A stretch of DNA of 64,000 nucleotides from Lophius americanus (taxonomy: Eukaryota > Chordata > Actinopteri > Lophiiformes > Lophiidae): positions 1,321,501 to 1,385,500 of the forward strand of contig JBBDHG010000166.1 in the NCBI GenBank assembly GCA_037951165.1, read 5' to 3'. A model generated the notes under the pieces. That model searched no databases, was not told where the DNA came from, and worked only from the letters and a program-made list of their open reading frames with translations. The first letter of the stretch is position 1. Each line of letters begins with the position of its first letter. Positions 35,131-46,174 of this stretch are shown here, piece after piece. Position numbers and translations under genes: made by a program.

Positions 35131-36153
35131 CATCACTTTTCTCTTAGCCTAGCTTCCCCTCCTGTTTCCCAGATCTTCATCGTGTGTTTCTGCTGCAGCT
35201 CCGCACCTCACCCTCGTTGGCAGCGGACCGACTTATATATTTCATTTTTGCCCCTAATGGGCGAGAATCTACTGGACCAGACAGCGCTTGTGTCCTGATG
35301 GTCTGATTTCACTCTGGCCCAGTGAGTTTTATGTCCTCAGACGCGGGCGCCTCTGATTGGTGGACAGCCCCTCGACGATGACGATGATGTTTTGGCTGGT
35401 ATTGGGCTGCTGCACCTGGAGGCAGATTGTGTCAGTTTCATTTTTGAAATTTCTCAGGAAAAAAGAATTCTCCGGCCTTTTGAACACGAGTTCAAGATGT
35501 AGTCACTTTTAATTCATCAGAACCCGTGCCCTTGCCGAAAGGTTATTCCTCTTTGTTCATGGTAACATGCTGAGCAAATCAGATGTAATCTAATTTGGGA
35601 TGCGCACTTATGGTAATAATCCCTGCTGACATTCAGCTGCTTTCAAATCATGGCAGCCCTCCTACTCATTTTGACAAATTCATCTTTCCTCCAAAGGTGT
35701 TCAAATATAGCCGGGGTTGAATCAAAGTGGAGTGTATCACGTTTCCTGTGCGAGCAGTTGCAGCGCTGGTATACGGACCGCCGCTTTGACAGGAAACCCC
35801 CCTGGAGATTTACACGGTGGCACAGTCATGCCAGTCGTCCCATTGTAGATCAGCCGCGGGTGTTTTGTTGTGTCTTCGTGTCTGTTTCTCTCCCAGACGT
35901 TAATCTTTATTGCGTTCATTCTCCGGCCCAGCTCCACTTGTTTTTTCATTCCCTACATATTTATTTTTCGCTCCTCAGAAATGTTCCGTCACATTGTAGC
36001 CATCTGTAAAAATGCGCCCTCGCTCCACACAACTGCTGTTTTAGACTTCGGAGAAGATGTGGGCCGGTTTCTATACGACGTATTTATAAAAAGAGTTGCA
36101 GCCTGGATTGTGAGGCTCGTTTTTAACTCACGCATACAAGCTCTGATTACAAA

Positions 36154-36350
36154 GATCAGCCATAACATTATAGCCACCTGTCCTCCCCTTCGTTAGTGCT
36201 AAAACAGCTCTGATCCATAAAGGCATGGATTCCACATGACCTCTGAACCTGAGCTGTGGTGTCCAGCACCTAGACGTTTGCAGCAGATACTTCAGGTCCT
36301 GTAGGTCTCCATGTGAGTTATGGGAACTATTAGAAAGTGAGTCCATAAAC
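36154..36350 (+). mobile_element. Tc1-like element, left end
   Basis: GATCAGCCATAACATTATAG (36154-36173), then 'ccacctgtc' and 'aacagctctgatccataaaggcatggattccacatgacctctgaa', 'gcagcagatacttcaggtcctgtaggt'. These blocks are known from the left half of a common teleost Tc1-like repeat. The matching right end occurs at 37990-38346, so both may be ends of one interrupted element. Confidence 0.55.
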
Positions 36351-36844
36351 TAGAAGGTCAAAGCGACAGTGTCTCCTCATTAGAAGATAGACGGTTTGAT
36401 CCCGGGGCCCCTGCAGTCGACTGGACCCTAATTGACTGTCACTGCTCCTCTGGGGCTCTTCTAAAGCCTTATTATATCAAAACTTCAATAATCAGAGTTA
36501 ATGGTGAATTTAATGTTTGGATTTAAAAATTGCAGGCAGAGGATGTGTGATTAGTAAAATGTGCATTCATGAAATTGTCGAGAGTTTTGTGATTAAAAAA
36601 AAGGAACAGCAAACATCCCGGATCTCAACATTTAGAAAGAATGATAGTAAATTCTGACCTTTTTGTTCTTTTTTTTATATAATATTGTGTTTTTTTCATT
36701 TGAGCACACAATATTAAGTTTCTGTCTGAATGTATAATTTTTTAAGTATCGTTAACATCATTTTCAAACCAGGTTATATTAAAAAAAAACTCTGAAAAGA
36801 CAAAAGCAGAGCTTCCAGGCTTTTAGGAACCCTGATCACATTGT

Positions 36845-37235
36845 TCTTCTTTTAGAGACGCGACACTGGCGCCCTGCTTGTTTTTACGATAAATTCTAAG
36901 ATTGTATTTATGACTTTTATGGCTCCTAACGACCCGACCCCAGACTTTAACTCCGATCTCTTAATCCCTCATGAACCCTGGCGCAACCTAGATTACGACC
37001 CGCCTGAGGAAAACAACGCTTTCAGAGTCAGAATCTTTGTTCGAGTCTTTAAGCCCTAAAACATACTTTTACCTTAAGACTCTTAATCGGTTTATTTATT
37101 TTTTATTGTTTGTTTTGTTGTAAAGCCCTAATCCATTGTTTCTATTTTCTGTATTTTAAGCATGGTGTCATGGCTCTTTTCTGATGTTTCATTTTAAAGC
37201 ACCATGTGACAGTGATTTGAAAGGTGTTATATATA
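36845..37235 (+). mobile_element. L2-like LINE, 3'-end relic
   Basis: 'actggcgccctgcttgtttttacgataaattctaa' resembles the 'HWRPVCFRVNFKI' segment of L2-like ORF2. 'gtgatttgaaaggtgttatatatata' resembles the 3' tail. Heavily decayed. Confidence 0.4.
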
Positions 37236-37254
37236 TATACTTGATCCACTCGAT

Positions 37255-37400
37255 CTAAAACACGTTTCAAACTCAAGGATGTCGCTCGCAAGACAATCTT
37301 ATCCGGCCCACGAGACAATATGTAATTTTTATACTAACTGGCCCGCTGGTATACAGCACAAACACAACAGGTACTACAAATCCCAGAATGCACTATGATA
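37255..37400. mobile_element. hAT-like repeat, copy 2
   Basis: Shares with 32165-32335 the blocks 'tcaaactcaagg', 'tccggcccacgagacaat' and 'aggtactacaaatcccagaatgcact'. Confidence 0.5.
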
Positions 37401-37989
37401 GCAGGAGAGTCAATCAAGAGCTCCACTGTTGTCAGATACCATCGTTTATCCAGTCAATCTAACAAACCTGAGGGTAATTCTTAGGAGGGATGCAATGGGG
37501 GAAAAAAATGTACACGATAAATAATAGCGGATTATCAAGTCACATGAACGTATTAGTACAAAGAACGTACGTTTTAATTAACTGGCGAGGTGCGTTCACT
37601 TCCTCCAGCCATTCGTTCAAATCAAGAAAAAAACACGTGTAGTTGCTTTAATATAAGGGGAATTGCGCCTTTAGGCTATTCATGCACCTTACGGTTTACT
37701 GAGGAGCAGCTGCTCCTGGCTGCAGGAACAAATACTTTGACTATTTCATTGTGACGGAATAAATAAACGGCTAAATCAGCCATTTACCAAAGACTAATCC
37801 GTGGTTTGTTCAGAACTCTATAAAAGGAGTGAATAAAAATAAGAACAGAATTGTTGTAATGCCTCAGGAATAAATTTGGCCAACTTGAGTGCTCCAACGA
37901 AAAAAATGCCTCAAACCAGACCACCTTCTCCCGATGCTGCGTGGTCCAGGTAAAACGTTGACGTGTCCATCGTGTTGACACTTTTGGCA

Positions 37990-38346
37990 GTGGGCATGGA
38001 TCTCCAGTGGCATTCTGTCGGTTCTGACAGCGCTTTCTTAAAAAACCGGCATGGACTTTGGCCGTTATTTCTGCTATAGAAGTTCTTCTGTTGGATCAGA
38101 CAACAAAGGCTAGCTTTTGTTGCCCAGGCAGCAAAAGCCTGCAGTTCTGGAATTGCTCTAACCCCTTGTCTAAGTCCCTAAAATCCTTATAATTGCCCAT
38201 TTTCTCGTGCTTCCAACTCATCGACTGCAGAGACCAAATATTCGCTTGCTGCTTGATATATTCCACCACAGACAGGTGCCATAGCAACAAGATAATCACT
38301 ATAATTCTGCTCACCTGCCGGTGGTTAGAATGTTATGACTGATGAG
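37990..38346 (+). mobile_element. Tc1-like element, right end
   Basis: Ends 'cccattttctcgtgcttccaactcatcgac', 'gatatattccacca', 'caggtgccatagcaacaagataatcac', and 'cacctgccggtggttagaatgttatgactgatgag'. The last block is the inverted counterpart of the left end at 36154. Confidence 0.55.
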
Positions 38347-38997
38347 TGTGTGTTTAGTCTGACATAATGAGCTGCATGAGCCAAAGAGGGGGGGAAAAAA
38401 AATCTTGGAGGAGTTGCTGAAGTCAGTCAGAACAGAATGAAGGCTTGACGGTCGGGTCCAGTCACAGAGGTCAACGGCTGCATTCCGGCTGAGCTCCGTC
38501 CAACCAACAGTTGTCGTTAATAATAGCTTCTCAAGTTGTCATATCCAGGAAGTGAGGACATCTCCTAGTGACTGTCAGCTGTTTTACATTAAGAACAGCA
38601 AATCATTTTGAGTGCTCTGGGTTTGGGTGTGATGAGCGTCAGGGAGGGCCGAGAGTTGGTGAGGGAGTTAACCGATTGTGCGCTGGTTTTACAGCGGATG
38701 CTAACAAAACGAAACGCAATCATCTGGCAGCTCTGCAGCAATCCTCTCTGCAGCGTTTTAGCACATGACCTATCCTCCTGGCGAGGCGGGGGGAGAGGGT
38801 TTTTGGGGCTGTAGCATGTCCAGTCCCGCTGGTGCAGATGATCAGATGATATCACTGGACCACATGATGTCAGCGAGGACCTTCTCCAGCGTGACAAACA
38901 CACACAGCGAGTACTGTGAGCATCACAAATACAATCTGACAGATATGCCCACCGAGCGGAGCTGGGGATGTAGAACAAATGCTTTCATTTGAGTAAG

Positions 38998-39046
38998 AGC
39001 GAGAGAGAGAGAGAGAGAGAGGGAGAGAGAAAGAGAGAGAGAGAGA

Positions 39047-39090
<44 letters not shown>
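38998..39090. repeat. (GA)n microsatellite
   Basis: GA tract with GG and AA interruptions, about 93 bases. Confidence 0.95.
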
Positions 39091-39094
<4 letters not shown>

Positions 39095-39161
39095 ATAAAT
39101 GATTTTATAGAAAACTTCCCAAGGATGGAATCCATTTAGTTGTCGTGTTTTATTCCTTTCA

Positions 39162-39603
39162 TTAACCCTTTAGTTCATTTCCTCACCAAGAACAAAATAT
39201 GGAAAAATGATTTATTTGCCTATTTTCTTTCATTGGGGGGCATTTATGAATTAAGCATATTTTTTAACAGTGGAAAAGTTGGATATTTCACGAGGACATT
39301 TTTTAAATGTGAACATGCGTGAACACGCTTCATTTTTCGTGAAGCGTATTTTAAGAAAACTAGTAGTTGCATAAGTTATAGTAGTGACATCATTCTGTTT
39401 ACATCCTTTAATATGCCGGGGAAAAAAAATCAGACTTAAATTTTCTACCTCTTCCTCCTCCCTTTGACTTATGGTATCCCCCAGGGCTCCATACTTGGCC
39501 CCTTACTTGTTAGCATATACATTCTGTCACTGGGTCTGATTATAAGAAATAATGTGTGAAAATCAGCTCAACCCAAACGTTGAGCGGGACATGAAAGGGT
39601 TAA
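39162..39603 (+). mobile_element. Family P element, copy D, both ends present, carrying RT fragment
   Basis: Left end TTAACCCTTTAGTTCATTTC near 39162 and right end GGACATGAAAGGGTTAA (39587-39603), preceded by the hairpin GCTCAACCCAAACGTTGAGC. Plus-strand RT fragment reads LTYGIPQGSILGPLLVSIYI near 39465-39525. About 440 bases, with TTAA at both ends. Confidence 0.65.
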
Positions 39604-40119
39604 TACCATATTTAACGACTCAAGCTAAAGCTAATAATCTAATATTAGACTGGTTCCTTTACAACATACTGTATCGGTGCTGATCCGGGGCTACAGGGGA
39701 TATCGTAGCGTTGCGGGCGCCAAGAAGCGACGGCCAACATATGTGGTTTAAATCCAATCCCATAATATCTGTCAATCAGACGCTGTTGCTTCAGCTGCTG
39801 TCTGAGTGAGTGAGACTCTAATTCCTTCTTATATCAACTTCAGGAGGGGATTTAAGTCGAATCAAACCGGGAATCAGCCTAATGTCTGACACCCGGTCGT
39901 AGTTAACCCTCTGCTGTCCGGGGTCACGCCGAGATGAACCCTAATCCTACAGCGCATTAAATTTAAGATATTAGGCACATTAAATAAAGCTCAACAGGCC
40001 AATGTTTTGTATCTGTATCTAAGGCCCAGCTCTTCTACGACCTCACAAACATTTATTCAAGCCTAATAATGGTTTATTTATTTTTCTGTGTGTGTATATT
40101 TTAACTATTTGCGGCATTT

Positions 40120-40521
40120 ATTAATTTGATATCTTAGACACTCTTATTTTACCACGGAATGATAAAATAGTTTCAGTCAACAAAGGTTTTATTGACTAAA
40201 AAAAGTTTTTAAAGGTAATTAGTCTGACTTATATACTAAAAAGTTTTTTAGAAAAACAATAATTTTGTTTAGTAAGCCCCCATTTGCTAGATGCCACAAA
40301 AAGACAAATAGAACTTTCTGGGCAGCCGAAGTTAATGCCTCCTTTTGGTGGCCCCTTTGACCTGTGGTGTCCCCCAGGGCTTCCTCATTGGCCCCTTACT
40401 CTTTAGCATTCACATGCTGCCTCTGGGTCATTTTATAAAGATGTTCAGTCACATTTACAATAAGAAGTAGTGACTCAAAATGTGCTTAAACAAACAGTTG
40501 GTTAGAACATTAAAGGGTTAA
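40120..40521 (+). mobile_element. Family P element, copy E, carrying RT fragment
   Basis: Right end ACATTAAAGGGTTAA (40507-40521). The RT fragment is 'cctttgacctgtggtgtcccccagggcttcctcattggccccttactctttagcattcacatg' in plus sense. The left end is not clearly identified. Confidence 0.5.
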
Positions 40522-40849
40522 TATACCATATGAGTGGGTCGTATGAGTGGTTCATTGATGTGAGTTGTGACTCCAGAGTCAAAACTCACACCGATATGAT
40601 CCCTAACCCCACGCTATCACTACAAACCTCAACTGAACTCCAACACTGTAGAAAAATTGTTGATGTGAGCTGAAATACTTTCGTCAACTCTTTCTTTTGT
40701 GGCTTGGAGGTTTTAACCCCATCCTGACATCATGGGGGTCTCCCGCCGGGAATGAGTGAGATTTTCCACCTATGAAATTGCACAGTGGAATAACATTATT
40801 GTCATTATCTAGTTTGTAGACGTCATATTTTACTCATCAGGGGGGATGA

Positions 40850-40980
40850 GCATCGCTCTCTGTCACACCAACCAACTGCATGTCATCCCTCACCCCATCC
40901 AGAAACTTTCTCTTTGGCCTTCCACTTTTTTCTCCTTCTACCGATGGATCCACTATCCCTGCCAACACGGCCACATAGGG
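40850..40980 (-). mobile_element. RTE-like LINE 3' fragment
   Basis: 'accaaccaactgcatgtcatccctcaccccatccagaaactttctctttggcc' matches the block at 10290-10345. A short remnant. Confidence 0.5.
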
Positions 40981-41869
40981 GTCATGATCCGGTATAGGTC
41001 TACTGCCGGTTCCAAGCCTGGATAAATGGAGAGGGTTGTGGCAGGAAGTAGAACCGATGTCAAAATCAAATATGCAGAAACTGTTTGTCAAAGTGGATCG
41101 GTTGGGGCCCGGCGGGTTCAAAAAGAACGCCATTGGCTACTGTTGTTCTTATTGATATATACTGACCTTTAAGTGACCTGCAAACGCATCTCTCTCCCTC
41201 CCTCGCAGCAGTTTTGCCCGCCATTGTAAAAAAGAAAATGTTTGGATTAAACCCTCCTCTATTTTTCCTTCCTTCCTAACTTCCTTTTTTTTCCTCTTTT
41301 TTTTTTTAACGTTATTTTCCTTCCCTCCAAAGTATGATTAAAACCAACCCCCAATTAATCAGTAAGGCTGGCTAACTTTCCAGCATTCCCTTAATCTTAA
41401 CATGCTCATTGGCGCCGCTAGTGCTACGCTAAAACCTAAAACAAGATGTTGAAGTGAAGAAAAATAATTGTGTTGACAAAATAAAAGGGACCAATCTTTG
41501 GAATATTGAACGTTATATAATGATGAATACAGGCTTATTGTTCAAGCCAAAGGGTTAACTTAAACCCAAAGAATGTTGGGTTTTAATGAAAGATCATAAT
41601 GGAGAATAAAAACGAGACTCTTTGTGAAAGAAAAACTAAAAAAACATCAGATTAAGATAATAATTACAATAATAATGCATTTAATTTAAAACGCATTTAT
41701 TCATCCCACGGGAGGAAAAACAATTTTTATGGATCATTAACAGAAAAGTAATGTTTATTTTTCTTCCTTTGTAAAAGCGCATGAGAAACCGACAGGAAGT
41801 ATGTAATTGGTTCTGGACTGTTTTCTTTTGTCTGCCAGTGCCATGCTACTCGTTAAAAGAACTAACTAC

Positions 41870-42567
41870 TAACCCTATAAGTTCCAGCTCAGCTGTTTGG
41901 TTGAAGACATTTTGAGTCTCTATTTCTTATTGAAAGTATAGTGTGAACCAGCGGCTGCATGTTTATGCTGAAGGGGTAAGGGGCCAAGGATGGAGCCCTG
42001 GGGGACACCACATGTCAAACCAAGGAGGAGGCATGGCTGTCATTAAACTCCTATTAGATAAGAAGAATTTCTTTGGGTATATTGAAGAATGTGAGGACTT
42101 ATTACGCTTAAATTTTGTAAATATGTTGACACAGCCAAAAATGTCCAATAAAGTTAAAATCATTTTCTAAAAACAGGCTTTACCAAAAGATTGAGCTAAT
42201 CTTTGCTAAAATGGACTAAAAAAATCAAATGTCATGTTGAAATGTCTGACTTTTTTACTGTTTAAAAATATGCTTGACTATGCAAAGGAATCATTTTTTC
42301 ATCTTTTTTTAACGGGTTAGGGGAAATAATAACAAGTAAACGGATCATTTCCACGAAAAACGACATTTTTATCATGAAATTGTTTTATAAATGATTTTTT
42401 TTTTACTGTTTAAAAACCTGCTTGACCGAAAAAATGTATCGTTTTATAGTGAATCAAGGGTGTCTCATATCGTAAATCAATAATGTCCCAAATTAATAAA
42501 ATCTAGAAATAGAGAATTTTTCCAGACTTTTTTTTTTCTCTCTTGTTGACGACATTAAAGAGCTCAA
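41870..42567 (-). mobile_element. Family P element, copy F, carrying RT fragment
   Basis: Left end TAACCCTATAAGTTCC (41870-41885) with 'agctcagctgtttggttgaag' after it. The RT fragment on the minus strand covers 41960-42075 ('ggatggagccctgggggacaccacatg', then 'aggaggaggcatggc'). Right end GACATTAAAGAGCTCAA (42551-42567). At about 700 bases it is the longest copy; it may contain a partial internal duplication, because 'ctttttactgtttaaaaa' occurs twice (about 42250 and 42400). Confidence 0.5.
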
Positions 42568-43031
42568 TTTGGGACAGAGTTTGCATTTTAACCACAGAAT
42601 AGCCGAGTTAACTGTCCCGTTTGGCACGAAACATGGGTGGGTTTTTAAAAAATCCACTCTATCATAAATATTAGGCCTTCAAACACAATGGACCCCCATG
42701 ACATGTGGAATGTCTGCTCAAAACGGCGGGAAGTCAATCCTTCTTTTGACTTACACGCATTATGTTCCTGTCATCTGTCCTCCTCTCTGACACGATAATA
42801 CAATTTGATCTATTGCTCTATTCTTTCCCACCCAGAACAGCTGCACTATAACAATATCAGACGTCATTTTCTATGATTCGTGTTCTTTGAGAAGAGCCAG
42901 TGTCACACTGAGACCTCCGGAGGAACAGAACTTGTTTGGTTGTAATCTGAAGCAAAAATCTTAGATGTCCTGGTTTTCTATGTTCTTAAACTCAATGTTC
43001 GACTGTCTGTTCTCTTCTGAGCTAAGACGCT

Positions 43032-43163
43032 TTAACCCTCAGGGGTCGGAGGCCATTTGAACAGGAACCCGGACCCCGGACCCCGGACCCCAGGCCTTTA
43101 CAAACCACATTAAAAGATTTTCAGCATGAAATTGTTTGATATGTTAGGATCCAGAGGGGTTAA
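43032..43163. mobile_element. Miniature TTAA-flanked element
   Basis: TTAACCCTCAGGGG at 43032-43045 and CCAGAGGGGTTAA at 43151-43163, with TTAA on both sides, 132 bases. The interior has a short (GGACCCC)3 repeat at about 43072-43092. The design is like a piggyBac-type miniature element, distinct from family P in sequence. Confidence 0.4.
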
Positions 43164-43441
43164 AACAAGTTATTCTTTAGTCAGAGATCTTTAGTTTGTC
43201 TAACAGCTCTTTAAAGGTGCAGTATGTCAAATCTCGGAGTATCTCTTTGAACGATGTTTTTGTTTTTTTCTGTATAATCAGCTGAAAATATTCTTTTGAT
43301 ATTAGTTTTGTGAAAAGCCTTTATATCTCCAAAAGGAAGTGGGTCCTCTTCCGCTAATGCCAGACCAATACATCTATCAGTTTATTAGATCTTCGGGGTT
43401 AGGAGGGAGCGAGATAGATTGATCGCTGGGCATTGACTTGC

Positions 43442-43444
<3 letters not shown>

Positions 43445-43521
<77 letters not shown>
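43445..43521. repeat. (GA)n microsatellite
   Basis: Perfect GA tract of about 77 bases, 476 bases upstream of mtnr1c exon 2. Confidence 0.97.
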
Positions 43522-43524
<3 letters not shown>

Positions 43525-43620
43525 ACAGAGCTGTGACTCATAATTTGTTCCGCCTTGACAAAATAATAAGAGCAGCTCTGAAATTGAATCAAAGTGGTTG
43601 TTAATTGCTGAAAAACACAT

Positions 43621-43880
43621 CGATCAGCCACAACATTAGAACCAGTAACTGTTGTTCTTTGTGTATTCTACGCATCAAGACTCCGACGTCACCATGCCGA
43701 CGATGACGATATTAATGGCGTGTCGTTCTGTAACAAGATCAAAATACTTTTCATCTTAACTATTTTTAGTAGATATACCTGCAGACTTCCGATACCTACC
43801 AGATGCACCTTCTACATGATCCATCCTGGAACTGTTGAGACTCCGGTTCTACTAAGTTGTCCTCGGATAGTCCATTAACC
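43621..43880 (+). mobile_element. Tc1-like left-end relic
   Basis: CGATCAGCCACAACATTAGAACCAG matches the left terminus seen at 36154. The interior 'ccagatgcaccttctacatgatcc' is only loosely similar. It ends about 120 bases before mtnr1c exon 2. Confidence 0.4.
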
Positions 43881-43997
43881 CGTTAACTGTGGCGTGCAGA
43901 AATCAGAGTTAAATGGGCTGTGGTGATTTCAACTTTCATGGAACTTTCAGCTTTCTTCTTGTTTTATCCGCTCTCTAAACGTCCGATGTCTCCACAG

Positions 43998-44857
43998 GTA
44001 ACATCTTCGTGGTGAGTTTGTCTGTGGCAGACCTGGTGGTGGCGTTGTACCCCTACCCTCTGGTCCTGACAGCCATCTTCCACAATGACTGGACTATGGG
44101 TGACCTGCACTGCCAGGCCAGTGGCTTCATCATGGGGCTAAGCGTCATTGGCTCCATCTTCAACATCACGGCTATTGCCATCAACCGCTACTGCTACATC
44201 TGCCACAGCCTCCACTACGACCGCCTTTACAGCCTGAGGAACACCTGCTTCTACCTGGGCCTCACCTGGCTCCTCACCGCACTTGCCACGGTGCCCAACT
44301 TCTTTGTCGGCTCGCTGCAGTACGACCCCCGCATCTACTCCTGCACCTTCAGCCAGACGGTCAGCTCATACTACACCATCTCCGTGGTGGTCATCCACTT
44401 CCTGGTGCCGCTGCTGGTGGTGTCCTACTGCTACCTGAGAATATGGGTGCTGGTGATTCAGGTGAAGCAGCGCGTTAAACCGGATCAACGAACCAAACCC
44501 AGCGATGTGAGGAACTTCCTGACTATGTTTATGGTGTTTGTCTTGTTTGCCGTCTGCTGGGCTCCACTTAACCTCATCGGTCTGGCTGTGGCTATAAACC
44601 CCGGGGCAGTTGCACCCAACATACCAGAGTGGCTTTTCGTGACAAGCTACTTTATGGCGTACTTCAACAGCTGCCTCAACGCCATCATTTACGGACTACT
44701 GAACCAAAACTTCCGCAAAGAGTACAAGACGATTCTTCTTTCCCTTTGCATCCCGCGTTTGTTCCTAGCGGAGACCTCCAAGTGTGCGACGGACGGACTG
44801 AAGAGTAAACCTACGCCGGCGATAACAAACAATAACGTAGCGGAGATGAATGTATAA
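43998..44857 (+). CDS. mtnr1c: mtnr1c exon 2: TM2-TM7 and C-tail of melatonin receptor (Mel1c/GPR50 lineage)
   Basis: Encodes residues 66-351, a class A GPCR for melatonin acting at the plasma membrane, usually through Gi. Landmarks: TM2 SVADLVVALYPYPLVL; disulfide pair C104-C181; NRYCYIC at 128-134, the family's replacement for DRY; TM5 H199; N166 and Q185, matching human MT1 N162 and Q181, which contact melatonin; CWAP in TM6; NAIIY in place of NPxxY in TM7. All ligand-contact residues I can check are intact. The tail TDGLKSKPTPAITNNN resembles Xenopus Mel1c, and the neighbour vma21 mirrors GPR50-VMA21 on human Xq28. It lacks the long C-terminal extension of mammalian GPR50. Mel1a or Mel1b assignment is less likely but needs a tree. 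Confidence 0.9.
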
Positions 44858-45290
44858 ATAAATGTTTTAGCGGGGAAACGTGGACCAGGTTTCTCTGCAG
44901 CCTCATTGTGGATGTGTTATAGGAGTCACCCGGTGCCTTTTCACAAGACGTGTATCCGGTTCTGAGGTTAATTGACGACACCGCCGTCATCACGCTCCTT
45001 CCAGACACTAAAAAAAAAATAATAATCACTTGCCATTATAGGTACATTGTGATCCTTTGTGGCGGCGTCCTGATGACTCATCGGTATTCACCGAAAAAGA
45101 GATTTGACATGATTTCTACATAAAGGGTGGTCGGCTTTTCTGAAAATGGACAAGACAGTTAGGCAGAACCATCTGTAAGGTGTATTGTTTGGATGGGGAA
45201 GTTCATTAATCATGATCCCAGAATGTGTATATGTACATGAAAATGGCTCACGGCCTATATATCAGCATTATAGTGGAATGAAATAAATGT
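44858..45290 (+). other. mtnr1c: mtnr1c 3' UTR with candidate poly(A) signal
   Basis: Unique sequence after the stop. AATAAA occurs at the stop itself (44857) and, more usably, at 45282-45287, followed by 'tgtccttgtgcac'. Confidence 0.45.
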
Positions 45291-45424
45291 ATTTTCTAAT
45301 CCTCATATGTCCTTGTGCACTTTAATGCATTATCACCAATGAAAAAGCCACTGGAAACTTGAGCTTTTTCATTCTCTTATTACTGATTTAGCGCTATGTG
45401 GACTTACATCATAAGAACCTTATA

Positions 45425-45915
45425 CAGAACTAGGCCAACGCTGACGTCCCCGACAATAAGGGTTTCTCCCCGGAATGTCCCCAATTCCTTTTATTGTACA
45501 GGCAATCCACTTGATTAAACCCCTTAAAGTAAATGTGAAGTTATTTCCACAGAATCTGGAATAAAAAAATTCTGCCCAAACTGAGTAAAATATGAATTTT
45601 ACATTGAAAAATGGTTAAAATATGACATAAACAAGATTGATCTCCTCTAGTCGATTCATATGAACCAAATCTGTACAAAGATGGACCAATGCTTTAGAAT
45701 TTAAGGCCCAATAGTTTCAGAAATTAACGACTGATCACTCCTAGAATCAATCCAGTTCTTCCTCTCACTAAGATCTATATGGGTACAAAAATTGAAAACG
45801 ATCCATGAAACTGTTTTTGAGTTATCGCATTAACATGAAGGATCTACGCCGTTGTCAGTGATGACGATTCCATAATATACCCGAATTTTCGTGTTTGTAA
45901 TTATTATTTCAGGTG
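45425..45915 (-). repeat. Repeat family R1, - orientation
   Basis: Starts 'aggccaacgctgacgtccccgacaataagggttt', as does the copy at 49445. It continues 'gatctcctctagtcgattcatatgaacc', 'ccagttcttcctctcactaagatctatatggg' and 'gatgacgattccataatatacccg'. Confidence 0.6.
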
Positions 45916-45949
45916 CTATCCCCGAGATCTGTAGTGTTACATGTGGTTC

Positions 45950-46170
45950 AGGAAGTAGTCCGCACCCCTCCACTCTTGTCCCATGTTATAATGTTACAGC
46001 CTGATGCTTAAATTGTTCAAACTGATTTTAAAGAAGCTAAATTTCCAGTTTCAGCAAAGGGTCTGAATACTTTTTCTTTATTATTATGGGTTTTAGAGCA
46101 TTTAATGAGGAGAAATGAATGTCAACGATTTTAGAATAAGGCTATAGCATGATTAACAAAAACATCATAG
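45950..46170 (+). mobile_element. Tc1-mariner terminal relic
   Basis: 'gttataatgttacagcctgatgcttaaattg' and 'agcaaagggtctgaatac', then 'taatgaggagaaatgaatgtcaacgattttagaataaggc'. These correspond in order to the well-known 3' end of a fish Tc1-like transposon (gttacagcc..., caaagggtctgaatac..., taatgaggaaaaaaatgaa...tgattttagcaa). No transposase frame remains. Confidence 0.55.
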
Positions 46171-46174
46171 ACAT

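Larger units (their letters stand above)
24997..43997 (+). other. mtnr1c: mtnr1c intron 1, 19,001 bases
   Basis: Begins GTGAGA and ends TCCACAG, phase 1. It is filled by transposon relics listed separately. Gaps without anything recognised are about 25000-25700, 26180-26640, 26960-27650, 28640-29280, 31500-32160, 32340-33400, 33800-34160, 35140-36150, 38350-38990 and 40980-41860. Small open frames in these gaps lack recognisable homology. The (GA)n tract at 43445-43521 lies about 480 bases before exon 2. Confidence 0.85.

Noticed and set aside
34651..35152. Plus-strand open frames of 132 and 144 codons
   Set aside because: They are antisense to the RTE-like reverse transcriptase on the minus strand, which has recognisable motifs.
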